Below, piece after piece: positions 32,880 through 41,217 of a stretch of DNA of 64,000 nucleotides; within the stretch, counting starts at the first letter, position 1; every line of letters begins with the position of its first letter. This DNA comes from Demequina sp. TMPB413. Its GTDB lineage: Bacteria; Actinomycetota; Actinomycetes; Actinomycetales; Demequinaceae. The translations under genes were made by a program, and so were the position numbers. The notes beneath the pieces are model-generated. The model did no database searches. It saw only the letters and a list, made by a program, of their open reading frames with translations, and was not told the DNA's origin. The stretch lies in contig NZ_CP096184.1 in the NCBI RefSeq assembly GCF_020447105.2, positions 1,116,001 through 1,180,000 on the forward strand. Reading direction: 5' to 3'.

Positions 32880-34430
32880 CTAGCCGCGAGTATCCGTCGC
32901 TGGTGGCGGTTCCTCGGCGAGCAAGGCATCCACCAGTTCGTGTCTGGTCACCAGCGGGTCAGGAAGCGTCAGCACCTCAAGGTGTCCGTGCTCTGCTTCC
33001 CTGTCGAGCACGATCGTCGACCAGCTCGCTGCGTCGACAAGGTCACTTCTGCGGCTCACCATTCTTCCCCTGAGCCAGGCTCTCGTGGTGGAGGGCGGGG
33101 TCGTCATGGCGTGATCGACGTCGGAGTCGCTCACCACGCGCTCGACCGCCCCTGCGGCGCTCAAGCGCGCCGCAAGCCCTGTGCCCAATTCGCTCCATTG
33201 GACGTCGGCGGCACGCAGGCGGTCGTCGTCCCAAGCAGGCATGACGCGGTCGCCAGCCCCGTCAGTCGTGGCATAGCGCTCACGCATGCGCCCGAACAGG
33301 TGCAACTTCGCCACCCACTCGACCTCGCGCTGCGCCGAAAGCGGGTCACGGCCGAGAGCATCGAGCACGTTTTCCCACCGTTCGATCACGCGCGCGTCCT
33401 CGACATCTGTGACGTAATCTCGTGCGACCGTGATGAGCGCCCTTTGGACCTCGAGGGCTGTCGCCTCCTCGCCGGAAGCGAGGCGAAGCTTGTGGCGCAG
33501 CGTGAGATCCCTCGACACCGCGCTGACCTCGGCCACGGGGTCGGCCAGCGTGAGGAGCTCGAGCCTCTCATCGCGCGCCTCGATTGCCGACAGCACGAGC
33601 GACGTCGCTCCCACCTTCAGGTAGGTCGGCAGCTCCATCGAGTTCGCGTCGCCGATGATGATGTGCAGCCGCCGCCACTTGCGGCGGTCGGCGTGTGGCT
33701 CGTCCCTGGTATTCACGATGGGACGGCGCAGCGTCGTCTCCAGACCGGCTTCCGCCTCGATGTAGTCGGCACGCTGAGACATCTGGAAGCCGGGGATCTC
33801 GCCATACACGCCAAGCCCCACCCTGCCTGCTCCGACGACGATCTGCCTGCTCACGAGGTGGGGCATGAGCAGCCTTGCCAAGTCATCGAAGGCAAGGTCC
33901 CTGGTGACAAGATAGTTCTCATGGGTGCCATACGAGGCGCCCTTGCCGTCGACGTTGTTCTTGTACAAAGCGACGTCGTCACCTTCGGAGCGCATCTGGG
34001 CAGCTGCCGCCGCGGCGATGCGGTCTCCTGCGACGTCCCACACCACGGCTTCGCGGGCGTTCGTGACTTCTGGACCCGAGTACTCAGGATGAGCGTGATC
34101 GACGTAGAAGCGCGCGCCATTGGCGAGCACGGCGTTCAGGTGAGCGGGGTCTTCCCATGAGCCCCGCCTTCTGCGCAAGGTCACTCCCCTATTCGCCTCG
34201 GAGTATTCCGGGCTATCCGTGAGCAGATCGGCCGTCGCATAACGCCGGTCCCTGCGCATTCCGCGCAAGTCCATGAGCGGATCCTCGCCGCCGTAGTCCC
34301 AGCGCGTCGAAGAGTTCCCCGACCATACGCGGCAGGCCTGGACCAGTTGCGACGACAGCAGAATGGGATTGGCCGTGGCGTTGCGTGGGTCGGTGATGCC
34401 GTATTCAGTCTCGATCCCGACAACTCGCAT
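32880..34430 (-). CDS. dop: Pup deamidase/depupylase Dop
   Basis: A 516-residue homologue of PafA that deamidates the C-terminal Gln of Pup and removes Pup from conjugates. It begins MRVVGIETEYGITDP with TANPILLSSQLV, both Dop-specific, and carries the extra Dop-loop region (about residues 70-110, from LTDSPEYSEANRGVTL onward) before ARFYVDHAHPEYSGPEV. YKNNVDGKGASYGTHENYL and VNTRDEPHADRRKWRRLH complete the active site. The ATG overlaps the arc stop by one base (TAATG). Confidence 0.95.
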   Translation of the reverse strand: MRVVGIETEYGITDPRNATANPILLSSQLVQACRVWSGNSSTRWDYGGEDPLMDLRGMRRDRRYATADLLTDSPEYSEANRGVTLRRRRGSWEDPAHLNAVLANGARFYVDHAHPEYSGPEVTNAREAVVWDVAGDRIAAAAAAQMRSEGDDVALYKNNVDGKGASYGTHENYLVTRDLAFDDLARLLMPHLVSRQIVVGAGRVGLGVYGEIPGFQMSQRADYIEAEAGLETTLRRPIVNTRDEPHADRRKWRRLHIIIGDANSMELPTYLKVGATSLVLSAIEARDERLELLTLADPVAEVSAVSRDLTLRHKLRLASGEEATALEVQRALITVARDYVTDVEDARVIERWENVLDALGRDPLSAQREVEWVAKLHLFGRMRERYATTDGAGDRVMPAWDDDRLRAADVQWSELGTGLAARLSAAGAVERVVSDSDVDHAMTTPPSTTRAWLRGRMVSRRSDLVDAASWSTIVLDREAEHGHLEVLTLPDPLVTRHELVDALLAEEPPPATDTRG

Positions 34431-35842
34431 TAGTACTCGCCGAAGTCCCGTGCCGCGACCGCGCGGGCCTCGCGCAGCTCCTGATCGGAAGCACCAAGCA
34501 GATGTTCTGTCGCCAAGCCTTTGCCGCCACCCCCGATGTGGTGCTTGATGGCGCGCGTCTTGGCCCTGTCGACCACGTTGCGCAGGAGGGCGCCCGACAT
34601 GTACTTGGCAGCGTCCGGCTCCTGGAACAGCCTGTCGACAGCCGCGGCAATCATCGCCGCTGCGGCCGCGTCACGGTCGCCTCCGTGCGCCGCGACCTCG
34701 GCAGCCTCGAGTGGCAGGGCGGACGTGAGGTATTTGCTGAGGATGTCGATGGAAGCTGCGGCGTCCGGCCGCGAGATCTCGATCTTGACGTCCAGCCTGC
34801 CCGGCCGCAGGATCGCCGGATCGATCATGTCTTCCCTGTTCGAGGCGCCAATCACGATGACGTTGCCCAGATCCTCGACCCCGTCGAGCTCTGTGAGCAA
34901 TTGCGGCACGATCGTGGTCTCCATGTCAGAACTGACTCCTGAACCGCGAGCCCGGAACAGCGCGTCCATCTCGTCAAAGAACACCACGACGGGCGCTCCC
35001 GAGTGTGCCTTGGCACGCGCCCTTTCGAAGATGGTGCGGATGTAGCGCTCCGTCTCGCCCACGTACTTGTTGAGCAACTCGGGGCCCTTGACGGACAGGA
35101 AGTAGCTTCTGTCGGCACCTGTCGCCTCGCCGAGCGAGTGCGCGACGGCCTTCGCGATGAGAGTCTTGCCGCAGCCAGGAGGGCCGTACAGGAGCATTCC
35201 CTTCGGCGGCTGTAGCGAGTGTTCGCGGTAGAGCTCAGGGTGGCGCAGCGGCAACTCGATCGCATCGCGGATGCGTTCGATCTGCCCGCCGAGACCGCCG
35301 ATGACGGAGTAATCGACGTCGGGGACCTCTTCGAGCAGCAGCGCCTCGACGCCCGTCCGCTCGACCTTTTCTGAAGCGAATCCCGTACGAGGATCAATGA
35401 TGACGGTGTCGCCTTCGTGAACGCGCACGGCCGCATCGCCGCCAATGAGCACGACGACGCGCTCGTCTTCGCCACGGGAGACCACGAGCACCCTGTCGTC
35501 GTCGATAACTTCGCGCACGATCGCGGCCTGTCCAGCCCGCTCAGGCTCGGCAGCGCCCACCACTACGCTCATCGCGTTGAGGAGCACCTCGTCGCCAGGC
35601 TTGAGACCGTCGGCGGCGGCGGGAAGCACTGCCACCCGCATCCGCCTACCGTTCGCGACGATGTCGGCGTGCTTGTCCGCCCATTGGACGAAGGTGGCGA
35701 AGGTCTGCGGCGGCGCCGACGCTTCGGCCAGCTTGGTGCGCATCTCGCCCAATTGGTCGCGCGCCACTTCCAGGAGCCGCTGCAATTCGCCATTGCGCTT
35801 CTCCAGCGCGGCGATCGTGTCCTGTGCGTCAACCACCGTCAT
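34430..35842 (-). CDS. arc: ARC/Mpa-type proteasome-associated AAA ATPase, C-terminally short
   Basis: A 470-residue ring ATPase: N-terminal coiled coil (about 5-42) that binds Pup in this family, OB-fold inter-domain (about 45-165), then a AAA+ domain with Walker A GPPGCGKT, pore segment LLNKYVGETERYIR, Walker B VVFFDEMDALF and arginine finger in LRPGRLDVKIE. It is clearly shorter than mycobacterial Mpa (609 residues): it ends FGEY shortly after GGGGKGLATEHLL and so lacks the C-terminal beta-grasp domain and the GQYL tail that docks on the 20S core. The stop lies in a clean TAATG junction with dop, so no recent frameshift is suggested. It overlaps trmI by 4 bases. Confidence 0.93.
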   Translation of the reverse strand: MTVVDAQDTIAALEKRNGELQRLLEVARDQLGEMRTKLAEASAPPQTFATFVQWADKHADIVANGRRMRVAVLPAAADGLKPGDEVLLNAMSVVVGAAEPERAGQAAIVREVIDDDRVLVVSRGEDERVVVLIGGDAAVRVHEGDTVIIDPRTGFASEKVERTGVEALLLEEVPDVDYSVIGGLGGQIERIRDAIELPLRHPELYREHSLQPPKGMLLYGPPGCGKTLIAKAVAHSLGEATGADRSYFLSVKGPELLNKYVGETERYIRTIFERARAKAHSGAPVVVFFDEMDALFRARGSGVSSDMETTIVPQLLTELDGVEDLGNVIVIGASNREDMIDPAILRPGRLDVKIEISRPDAAASIDILSKYLTSALPLEAAEVAAHGGDRDAAAAAMIAAAVDRLFQEPDAAKYMSGALLRNVVDRAKTRAIKHHIGGGGKGLATEHLLGASDQELREARAVAARDFGEY

Positions 35843-36837
35843 CCCTCTCCCTGTCCGTCTGCGCGTTGATCCTCGAGGTGCTTGGTCACGTCGCGCCTCA
35901 CCTTGCGCACCTTCTTGTCCGACACGGGACGTTCGCCCAAGTCTTCCGGCGACCAGTCGTCGGTTGGCGCTGGGGTGCCCTGCGGTCGGCGATGCCTGAT
36001 CGGAGCCTCCACGCCAGGCGCCATGCGTCGCGACGTGAGCAGGAACCCCGTGTGTCCCACCATCCTGTGGTCAGGCCGCACGGCCAGACCCTCCAGATGC
36101 CACGTCCTCGCCATCGTCTCCCAAGCGCGCGGCTCGGTGAAATCGCCCGTGCGCTTCAGATCCTCCGCGAGTCGGGACAGTTGGGTGGTGGTCGCGACGT
36201 ACGCGAGGAACACTCCTCCTGGCGCGAGCGCGTGGGCCGCAGCCTCGAGATTCTCCCAAGGAGCCAGCATGTCCAGTACGACGCGGTCAACGCTGCCTTG
36301 CTCAAGGGCGCGCGCGTGCTCGTCAAAGTCGCCGATGCGCACCTGCCACGCGGGGTGCTCTGATCCAAAAAAGGACTCGACGTTGGCCTTGGCAATTGCC
36401 GCGAAGTCCTCGCGGCGCTCGATCGAAATGAGCGACCCCTGATCGCCAACGGCACGCAACAGCGACATGCTGAGCGCTCCTGAACCGACTCCGGCCTCAA
36501 GAACCCTCGCACCCGGGTACACGTCGGCGTACTGCACGATCTGCGCCGCATCCTTCGGGTACACGACGGCGGCGCCCCTGGGCATGGACATCACAAAGTC
36601 GCTCAGCAGGGGGCGCAACACCACGTAGTCGATTCCTGCGGTGTTGCGGACCACGGTTCCTTCCGCGCAGCCCAGGATGTCGTCGTGCTTGAAATAGCCC
36701 CTGTGTGTGTGAAAGGTTGCCCCTTCTGCCAGCACGATCGTGTGGTGCCTGCCCTTGGGGTCGGTCAGTTGGACGCGGTCGCCGACGCGCAGGGCGCCAC
36801 GGCGCTCGGCAGCGCCCACGGGGGCAGGAGGGGTCAT
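35839..36837 (-). CDS. trmI: tRNA (adenine(58)-N(1))-methyltransferase TrmI
   Basis: A 332-residue SAM-dependent enzyme that methylates A58 in the T-loop of tRNA as a tetramer. The N-terminal beta domain carries GDRVQLTDPKGR and the motif GFTHTHRG-like THRGYFKHDDILG; the Rossmann domain has ARVLEAGVGSGALSMSLL (SAM loop) and VVLDMLAPWENLEAA. The last 60 residues are a basic, low-complexity extension common in actinobacterial copies. It is a standard neighbour of the arc-dop-pup-pafA genes. Confidence 0.93.
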   Translation of the reverse strand: MTPPAPVGAAERRGALRVGDRVQLTDPKGRHHTIVLAEGATFHTHRGYFKHDDILGCAEGTVVRNTAGIDYVVLRPLLSDFVMSMPRGAAVVYPKDAAQIVQYADVYPGARVLEAGVGSGALSMSLLRAVGDQGSLISIERREDFAAIAKANVESFFGSEHPAWQVRIGDFDEHARALEQGSVDRVVLDMLAPWENLEAAAHALAPGGVFLAYVATTTQLSRLAEDLKRTGDFTEPRAWETMARTWHLEGLAVRPDHRMVGHTGFLLTSRRMAPGVEAPIRHRRPQGTPAPTDDWSPEDLGERPVSDKKVRKVRRDVTKHLEDQRADGQGEG

Positions 36838-36855
36838 GCTCGCCAGTCTACGGGC

Positions 36856-37959
36856 CTACTTCAGGGCCGCGAGGACGTCAACTAGCCTCACAATTCCGAC
36901 GACGTCTTGACCGTCGCGCACGACCCACACGTCTGTCTTTCCCCACCATTCCCGCAAGGCCGGAATCATGACCTCGGCCGCCGCGCCGGCAGGAATCTCT
37001 GCCCCACGGGGCACAGGCGTCGTCACGGACTCCAGCGACGCTGTCGCTCGCGCGGGGGCGGGGACCGCTTCAGCCTGCTCGAGAGGGAACCTGGCGGCAG
37101 GGGCGTCATCCGCGCCAAGCACGACGACCTCAACCGCGCCCGCTGCGCTCGCAGCATCGAGCGCCTCTTGGACGGAGACGGTGTAGGGAACAGCGACGGC
37201 GTCCCGCATGAGACTCTTCGCGTTGACGCCGTCCCTGCGAAGCATCGTCGCGGAGAACGCCAGGGCGGCCGACGCCGCCGGCCACAGGATCGAGAAGATC
37301 AGAACGGCGATCACGACGCTCGTGAGCGAGGGCCTCTCTCCGCTGAGCAAAGGGCCTGCGATCGAGTACACCACGACACCAACGGCGACAACACGGCCGC
37401 CCCATGCGGCCACGACCGTGCCGCGGTGGCGATTGCGTGTGATGGCCCAGACGACGGATTCGAGCACTCGCCCGCCATCCATTGGAATCCCCGGAAGCAG
37501 GTTGAATACGGCAAGCAGAAGGTTCGCCCACACGATGTACGACACCAGCGAGCCTGCGACGCCACCCAGCTCCGTGGCTGCCATGGTCGCGCCTGCCACT
37601 CCGGCGATAACCAGGTTCATCGCCGGCCCTGCTGCCGCGGTGACTCCGTTCACCGTTGGTGTCATCTCGCTCGACTCGAAACTGGTGTGTCCGCCCCACA
37701 AGGTGAGCACGATCTCATTCACTGAACGCCCAAAGAGTCGTGCAGCGATGGCGTGGGCAATCTCGTGCAAGAGCACCGAGCCCATGAGCGCTACCGCAAG
37801 CATGGCCCCTACCGACAAGGTGCGCGCCGTGGTCTCGCCTGACGCCGAGGCGAAGACGTACGCGAGGAGGGCAAGCATGAGCAAGGTGCTGGGCTGCACG
37901 ATGACTTGCGCCCCGAGAATGCGACCCACAAGGATCCCTCTTGTGCGGCGCTCTTCCAT
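36856..37959 (-). CDS. Site-2 protease family (M50) membrane metalloprotease
   Basis: A 367-residue intramembrane zinc protease. HEIAHAIAARLFG gives the HExxH zinc site in a membrane helix (about residue 66), and NLLPGIPMDGGRVL supplies the third metal ligand Asp. About six hydrophobic segments cover residues 12-240; the remaining part resembles a pair of CBS-like repeats (MRDAVAVPYTVSVQEALDAA, WVVRDGQDVVGIVRLVDVL). It opens the minus-strand run leading to trmI and the pup genes. Substrates, perhaps anti-sigma factors, cannot be told. Confidence 0.9.
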   Translation of the reverse strand: MEERRTRGILVGRILGAQVIVQPSTLLMLALLAYVFASASGETTARTLSVGAMLAVALMGSVLLHEIAHAIAARLFGRSVNEIVLTLWGGHTSFESSEMTPTVNGVTAAAGPAMNLVIAGVAGATMAATELGGVAGSLVSYIVWANLLLAVFNLLPGIPMDGGRVLESVVWAITRNRHRGTVVAAWGGRVVAVGVVVYSIAGPLLSGERPSLTSVVIAVLIFSILWPAASAALAFSATMLRRDGVNAKSLMRDAVAVPYTVSVQEALDAASAAGAVEVVVLGADDAPAARFPLEQAEAVPAPARATASLESVTTPVPRGAEIPAGAAAEVMIPALREWWGKTDVWVVRDGQDVVGIVRLVDVLAALK

Positions 37960-38013
37960 GTGAACACGCTAGTCGCTCGCAGCCGTGTCGGACTCCCGGC
38001 CTAGGGTGGAGCC

Positions 38014-38859
38014 ATGTCGAGCGCCCCAGGACTTTCCCCGTCGCGAGCCAACGATTACGCGCAGTGCGCCTACCTCTATCGCCTCAGAGTGATCGACAGG
38101 ATCCCCGAAGCGCCGCAGCGCGCCACCACGCTGGGAACACTGGTGCACTTGGTCCTAGAGCGCTTGTTCGACCTTCCCGCTTCAGAGCGAGACGCCGCGG
38201 CCGCGCGCACACTCCTCGCACCCGCCTGGGAGGACCTCGTCGCCGAGCGCCCTGAACTCGAAGAACTCCTCGCTGATTCAGCCGAGCGCGCGCAGTTCTT
38301 TGATGACGCACGTGCGCGCATCGGCACCTACTTCGTCGTCGAGAATCCGACACGTCTCGAGCCGCACGGCCGTGAAGTCCGGCTGGAGTCCTCGCTCGAG
38401 AATGGCCCGTCGATTCGCGGGGTCATCGACCGCATCGACAGGGCCCCGGATGGTGCGCTCCGCATCATCGACTACAAGTCAGGCAAGACACCCCGGCCGG
38501 GCTACGGGGATCAGGCTGACTTCCAGATGAAGTTCTATGCGCTGCTCGTTGAGCGGGTGGAGGGCACCAGACCGGCGCTGATGAGGCTGCTTTATCTGCG
38601 CGACGGCGGTGTCAAGGAGCTGACGCCAAGTGAGGCCGATGTCGCCGCTGCGGAGTCGCGCGTGAGATCGACGTGGAACTCCATCCAGTCGAACGCCGCC
38701 GCCGGTCACTTCCCCACGTCACCGTCGAAGTTGTGCGCCTGGTGCTCGTTCCAGAGCCTGTGCCCGGAATTCGGAGGGACCGTCCCCTCGCTAGACCCCG
38801 AGGCCGTCGCTCGCGCCACGGGAATCACGCCCGACCACAAGCCGGGCACGCCTGTCTAG
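38014..38859 (+). CDS. RecB-family PD-(D/E)XK nuclease with Fe-S cysteines
   Basis: A 281-residue nuclease of the RecB/Cas4-like family. SPSRANDYAQCAYLYRLRVI gives the N-terminal Cys, GVIDRID and IIDYKSGKTP supply the catalytic Asp and D-x-K, and LCAWCSFQSLCPEF the three C-terminal cysteines of a likely [4Fe-4S] cluster that ties the domain shut. It is encoded alone next to the pup locus, as in many actinobacteria, with no Cas genes nearby. A role in DNA repair is likely but unproven. Confidence 0.88.
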   Translation: MSSAPGLSPSRANDYAQCAYLYRLRVIDRIPEAPQRATTLGTLVHLVLERLFDLPASERDAAAARTLLAPAWEDLVAERPELEELLADSAERAQFFDDARARIGTYFVVENPTRLEPHGREVRLESSLENGPSIRGVIDRIDRAPDGALRIIDYKSGKTPRPGYGDQADFQMKFYALLVERVEGTRPALMRLLYLRDGGVKELTPSEADVAAAESRVRSTWNSIQSNAAAGHFPTSPSKLCAWCSFQSLCPEFGGTVPSLDPEAVARATGITPDHKPGTPV

Positions 38860-40430
38860 CGGACTCCCACCGCAGCGCGCAGGCGAGACGACGTCTCGGC
38901 GAGTTCAGCCGCGGCCGCGCGGATGTCGGCTAACTCCTCCGACGTCCTCCTGGTGGACTCCCCTACCTCGTCAAGAGCGGCCGCAATGCTGCGACCGCCG
39001 CCAGCGATCCGCTCGGTATTGGCTGCCATCTCGGCGGTAGTGGCCGTCTGCTCCTCAACGGCGCCAGCGATCGTGCCCTGGTACTCGCTGATGTTCTGAA
39101 TGATGTCGCCGATGTGGGAGATGTCCTGTGCCGCTTGAGCAACGGTCGCCTGAATGAGTTCGACCCTCGCGGAGATGCCGCCGGTAGCCTTCGCGGTCTC
39201 TTGAGCGAGGTCCTTGACCTCTCCCGCCACCACGGCGAAGCCGGAACCTGCCTCCCCTGCGCGCGCAGCCTCGATGGTCGCGTTGAGCGCAAGGAGGTTG
39301 GTCTGGCTCGCGATCTGAGTGATGACCTTGACGACTTCGCTGATCTCGGCAGAAGACTCACCGAGGGCCACGACGGTGCGGTTGGTCGACTCGGCGGCCA
39401 CGACGGCCTCTGCAGCCATGCGAGCGACCTTCTGGGCGTTCTCGGCGATCTCCTTGATCGAGGCGCCCATCTGATGCGTTCCTGCTGCGACCGTGTCGAT
39501 TCCGGTGGAGACCTCTTGCGCAGCCCCCGTGACCTCAAGCGTGCGGTCGGTCGTGTGTTGAGCGTCGCTCGCCATCGTGTCTGATGACCGCACGAGTTGT
39601 GTGGCGGCCGCATCGAGATCGCCGATCGCACTCGTAACCTTCTGTGCCACCTCCGCGGATTGGTCGAGTGTGGCGTTGAGCGCCACCGCGAGCCGCTCGA
39701 GTTCCGTCTTGCCGCGCCCTGCGGGCAACCGCGTCGACAAGTCGCCGCTCGCAAGGGCCGCCGTCGCCGAGTTCACCCTCACCACGATGCTGCGGCCGAT
39801 CACGAACGCCGAGGCGCCGCCGAACGCGAGGACGATCAGGCCATACAAGACCAGCCGCATCGCTTCCTTGATAGCCACAGCCTGGACGTCGTCGACGTAG
39901 ACACCCGAACCGATGACCCAACCCCACGGTTCGAACCCGGAAACATAGGACACCTTGGGTTGCGGTTCTTCGACACCTGGCTTCGGCCATTGATACTCCA
40001 CAAAGCCTTCGCCTTCGGCCGCCACGACGTCGACGAAGTCGACGAAGATGGTGTTGCCGTCTGGGTCGGTGATCCCGCTCACATCGGTGCCGTCGAGCTC
40101 CGGCTTGAACGGGTGCATGATCATCATGGGCGTCATGTCGTTGATCCAGAAATACTCCTCGCCGGAGTAGCGGAGCTGCTTGAGAGTGGCGGCCGCCTGC
40201 TCCTGAGCCTCCGTCGTGGAGATCTCGCCTGCGTCGGCGCGTGCGGCGAAGGCGGCGACCACCCCGACGGCCTCCTCGACCACCTGGCGGGTGGCGGCCT
40301 GGCGTTCCGTCATGATGCGAGCCTGGATCTGGCTCGAAGCGAGCCAGATGAGGACCCCAAGCCCGACCCCGAGCACGCCCACAATGACCAAGACTCGGCC
40401 CTGGATCGACATTGCATTGAGTCGAGTCAT
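38856..40430 (-). CDS. Methyl-accepting chemotaxis protein with single Cache domain
   Basis: A 524-residue chemoreceptor: membrane helix about 10-30, extracellular sCache_2 domain (YSGEEYFWINDMTPMMIMHP, then VSYVSGFEPWGWVIGSGVYVDDV), second helix about 188-212, HAMP, and a cytoplasmic signalling hairpin with tip NLLALNATIEAARAGEAGSG. It signals to CheA/CheW to bias motility; small organic acids are common ligands of such Cache domains. There is no C-terminal CheR-binding pentapeptide. Its stop codon overlaps that of the recB-like gene within a shared CTAG. Confidence 0.95.
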   Translation of the reverse strand: MTRLNAMSIQGRVLVIVGVLGVGLGVLIWLASSQIQARIMTERQAATRQVVEEAVGVVAAFAARADAGEISTTEAQEQAAATLKQLRYSGEEYFWINDMTPMMIMHPFKPELDGTDVSGITDPDGNTIFVDFVDVVAAEGEGFVEYQWPKPGVEEPQPKVSYVSGFEPWGWVIGSGVYVDDVQAVAIKEAMRLVLYGLIVLAFGGASAFVIGRSIVVRVNSATAALASGDLSTRLPAGRGKTELERLAVALNATLDQSAEVAQKVTSAIGDLDAAATQLVRSSDTMASDAQHTTDRTLEVTGAAQEVSTGIDTVAAGTHQMGASIKEIAENAQKVARMAAEAVVAAESTNRTVVALGESSAEISEVVKVITQIASQTNLLALNATIEAARAGEAGSGFAVVAGEVKDLAQETAKATGGISARVELIQATVAQAAQDISHIGDIIQNISEYQGTIAGAVEEQTATTAEMAANTERIAGGGRSIAAALDEVGESTRRTSEELADIRAAAAELAETSSRLRAAVGVR

Positions 40431-40509
40431 CTCACGTGTCCTCAGCTTAGGTCTGCGTCGCCCCTCGCTTGAGAATCGTCACCGGCCCCGTTCATGTGAG
40501 GCAACCGGT

Positions 40510-41193
40510 TCAGTTCGCGTGAAGCTCGTCTCTCACCTGGCCTGCGAAAAACTGTGAGATTCCGTCCAGTCCCACACCGTGCAAGTCCTTCAGCCGCGAC
40601 AGTCCGGGTAGAGCAGGCAAGTCCGCGTGCCTGCGCACTCCGATGGTGACCGCCCCAGATGCGTGGGCACTCGCCACGCCGGCAGGCGAGTCCTCGATCG
40701 CGATGCATTGGCTTGCGGTCACGCCAAGTCGCTCCGCTGCAAGAAGGTAGGCCTCTGGATCTGGCTTGCCCCTGCGCACCTGATCTCCTGTCACCACGAC
40801 GGAGAATGCTCCACCAACGGCGCCGATGAACTCGTCGACGAGGGCGCCAATCGACATCGTGACCAGGGCGCAGGGAACTCCTGCTGCTGCCACCTCCGCG
40901 AGTAGTGCACGCGCGTCCGTCTGCCACGGCATGTGTTCTCGCGCTCTCGCGCTGACGTGCGCGACCATCGTCGAGATGATCTCCTCCTGGCCGAGGGGAA
41001 CCCCTCGGTCGATGAAGACTTGTGCCGAGGTGTCGAGGGCGTTGCCAACAAGGCTCAGCCCGTCTTCCTGCGTCCACTCGACTCCGAAGCGGGCGGCGAG
41101 AGCCGCCTCCGCCTCCATCCAGTAGGGCTCGGTGTCGATCAAGGTTCCGTCCATGTCCCACAGGACGGCGGCGGGGAGTGCGAGAGAGGTCAC
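40510..41193 (-). CDS. HAD-superfamily phosphatase (beta-phosphoglucomutase-like)
   Basis: A 227-residue haloacid-dehalogenase hydrolase: motif I LWDMDGTLIDTE, a helical cap with EDGLSLVGNA, motif II VTMS, motif III Lys in GDQVRRGKPDPEAYL and motif IV IEDSPAGVASA. This subfamily removes phosphate from sugar phosphates or phosphoglycolate; the substrate cannot be told. Starts at GTG. Divergent from the PAC2 gene with only 24 bases between, so promoters overlap. Confidence 0.9.
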   Translation of the reverse strand: MTSLALPAAVLWDMDGTLIDTEPYWMEAEAALAARFGVEWTQEDGLSLVGNALDTSAQVFIDRGVPLGQEEIISTMVAHVSARAREHMPWQTDARALLAEVAAAGVPCALVTMSIGALVDEFIGAVGGAFSVVVTGDQVRRGKPDPEAYLLAAERLGVTASQCIAIEDSPAGVASAHASGAVTIGVRRHADLPALPGLSRLKDLHGVGLDGISQFFAGQVRDELHAN

Positions 41194-41217
41194 GGAGTAG
41201 CAGTTTAGGCTGGGGAG

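Noticed and set aside
34430-34440. Frameshift as the cause of the short ARC end
   Set aside because: The stop is in a tidy TAATG junction with dop and there is no room for a lost tail before dop begins.
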